Shown in pieces: positions 63,407 through 64,000 of a stretch of 64,000 bases of DNA. How positions within the stretch are numbered: position 1 is the stretch's first letter; each line of letters starts with the position of its first letter. Location: NCBI GenBank assembly GCA_947503895.1, contig CANNFT010000001.1, positions 62,001 through 126,000 of the forward strand, in the 5' to 3' direction. The translations under genes were made by a program, and so were the position numbers. The DNA comes from an uncultured Saccharospirillaceae bacterium. GTDB taxonomy: Bacteria > Pseudomonadota > Gammaproteobacteria > Pseudomonadales > Oceanobacteraceae. A model generated the notes under the pieces. It was given only the letters and a program-made list of their open reading frames with translations, did not search any database and was not told where the DNA came from.

Positions 63407-64000
63407 TTTACGAACAGTTTTTTGAGCTAACACAGCGTCCCTTTTCTATCGCGCCGAATCCGCAATTCCTATACGAAAATGGTCAGTATCGAGAGGCATT
63501 AGGTGTTCTCGAATATGGATTGTGTCATCGTGGTGGCTTTGTGCTGCTCACAGGCGAAGTGGGAACGGGTAAAACAACGCTGTGTCGTCAACTTCTCAAC
63601 CACATCCCTTCCAACACAGAAGTCGCGTTGATTCTTCACCCTCAGCTAGATCGCTTAGAGTTTCTGCATGCGATCTGTAATGAATTTGGTATCGAATGGG
63701 AAGAAAGCGATCAAGAATTCAGGTTAACCACGCGAATTTACCAGTATTTATTAAAAGTCTTCTCACAAGGCGGAAACGCCGTCCTCATTGTTGATGAGGC
63801 TCAGCATTTGGATGCCAGCGTTCTTGAGCAGGTCAGACTACTGACGAACTTAGAAACGAACGACGAAAAGCTGCTGCAAATCATATTACTGGGTCAGCCT
63901 GAATTGAAGGAACGTTTAGCTCGTTACGAATTGAGGCAATTAAACCAACGAATCACCGTTCGCTTTCATCTCAATCCGCTTAGTCGTAAAGAGATATCTG
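63403..64000 (+). CDS. ExeA/GspA-like AAA+ ATPase (partial, runs off the window)
   Basis: The first 199 codons show an ExeA-type ATPase. The opening MIYEQFFELTQRPFSIAPNP and YREALGVLEYGL are followed by Walker A GEVGTGKTT (about 47-55), Walker B AVLIVDEAQHL (about 126-136), and LLGQPELKERL (sensor region). ExeA/MshM/PEP-CTERM-locus ATPases help assemble secretins, pili or exopolysaccharide machinery by remodelling the envelope. A peptidoglycan-binding C-terminal domain would be expected beyond the window. The start overlaps the OMP stop. Confidence 0.85.
   Translation, partial: MIYEQFFELTQRPFSIAPNPQFLYENGQYREALGVLEYGLCHRGGFVLLTGEVGTGKTTLCRQLLNHIPSNTEVALILHPQLDRLEFLHAICNEFGIEWEESDQEFRLTTRIYQYLLKVFSQGGNAVLIVDEAQHLDASVLEQVRLLTNLETNDEKLLQIILLGQPELKERLARYELRQLNQRITVRFHLNPLSRKEIS

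Overview
The window looks like a chromosomal segment of a marine-type gammaproteobacterium, probably from the Oceanospirillales/Pseudomonadales side. The evidence is conserved gene order: purM-purN next to a DUF2066 gene, perM and hda; arsC-wrbA-DUF2069; yccA-tusDCBE-trpD2 beside tRNA-Ser; and uvrY-uvrC-pgsA followed by tRNA-Gly/Cys/Leu. Base composition is moderate, with AT-rich accessory patches. No rRNA operon, CRISPR array or intact insertion sequence was seen. The species cannot be named from the sequence alone.

Layout. 1-5.3 kb: purine synthesis (purN, purM), a DUF2066 protein, a PerM-type transporter and the replication regulator Hda. 5.3-9.5 kb: M48 protease, small membrane and zinc-ribbon proteins, an exonuclease-fold protein with a lost catalytic Asp, and arsC-wrbA-DUF2069. 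9.7-17.6 kb: YihY, a CBS protein, truncated hemoglobin, lytic transglycosylase, proS, an MFS transporter, tusA, and a 49-codon ORF behind a near-consensus LexA box. 17.6-22.4 kb: diguanylate cyclase, TrpD2, the TusBCDE sulfur relay and a BI-1 membrane protein. 22.6-26.4 kb: two tRNA-Ser(TGA) genes with the same promoter architecture flank three genes of unknown function; the second is followed by a hypothetical gene and a decayed HExxH metallopeptidase. 26.6-32.7 kb: secreted trypsin-fold protease with PKD and PPC domains, MBL hydrolase, a probable ADP-ribosyltransferase-fold protein, and a histone-deacetylase-like enzyme divergent from a Pat/PatZ protein acetyltransferase. 35.7-39.4 kb: uvrY-uvrC-pgsA-tRNA block, with an integrase remnant after tRNA-Leu. 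39.8-45 kb: a merR-monooxygenase unit with a recognisable MerR-type promoter, a secreted Vps62-like protein and a chemoreceptor. 45.2-55.7 kb: a LysR-controlled catabolic and uptake cluster (GMC oxidoreductase, enolase-superfamily enzyme, aldehyde dehydrogenase, oligopeptide-type ABC importer). 55.8-58.1 kb: isocitrate lyase followed by three tandem, about 220-bp altered copies of its own 3' end and terminator. 58.2-64 kb: LysR, then a tightly packed lipoprotein / outer-membrane protein / ExeA-like ATPase operon that runs off the window.

How the parts fit. TusA and TusBCDE, 3.4 kb apart, together supply sulfur for tRNA 2-thiolation. PatZ and the deacetylase could write and erase lysine acetylation. 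The 45-56 kb cluster encodes import plus two successive oxidations of an unidentified substrate, and isocitrate lyase would suit growth on the C2 units that such catabolism often yields. The best candidates for undescribed biology are the aceA 3'-end repeats, the LexA-box small ORF, the lipoprotein/OMP/ATPase operon and the ART-like protein.
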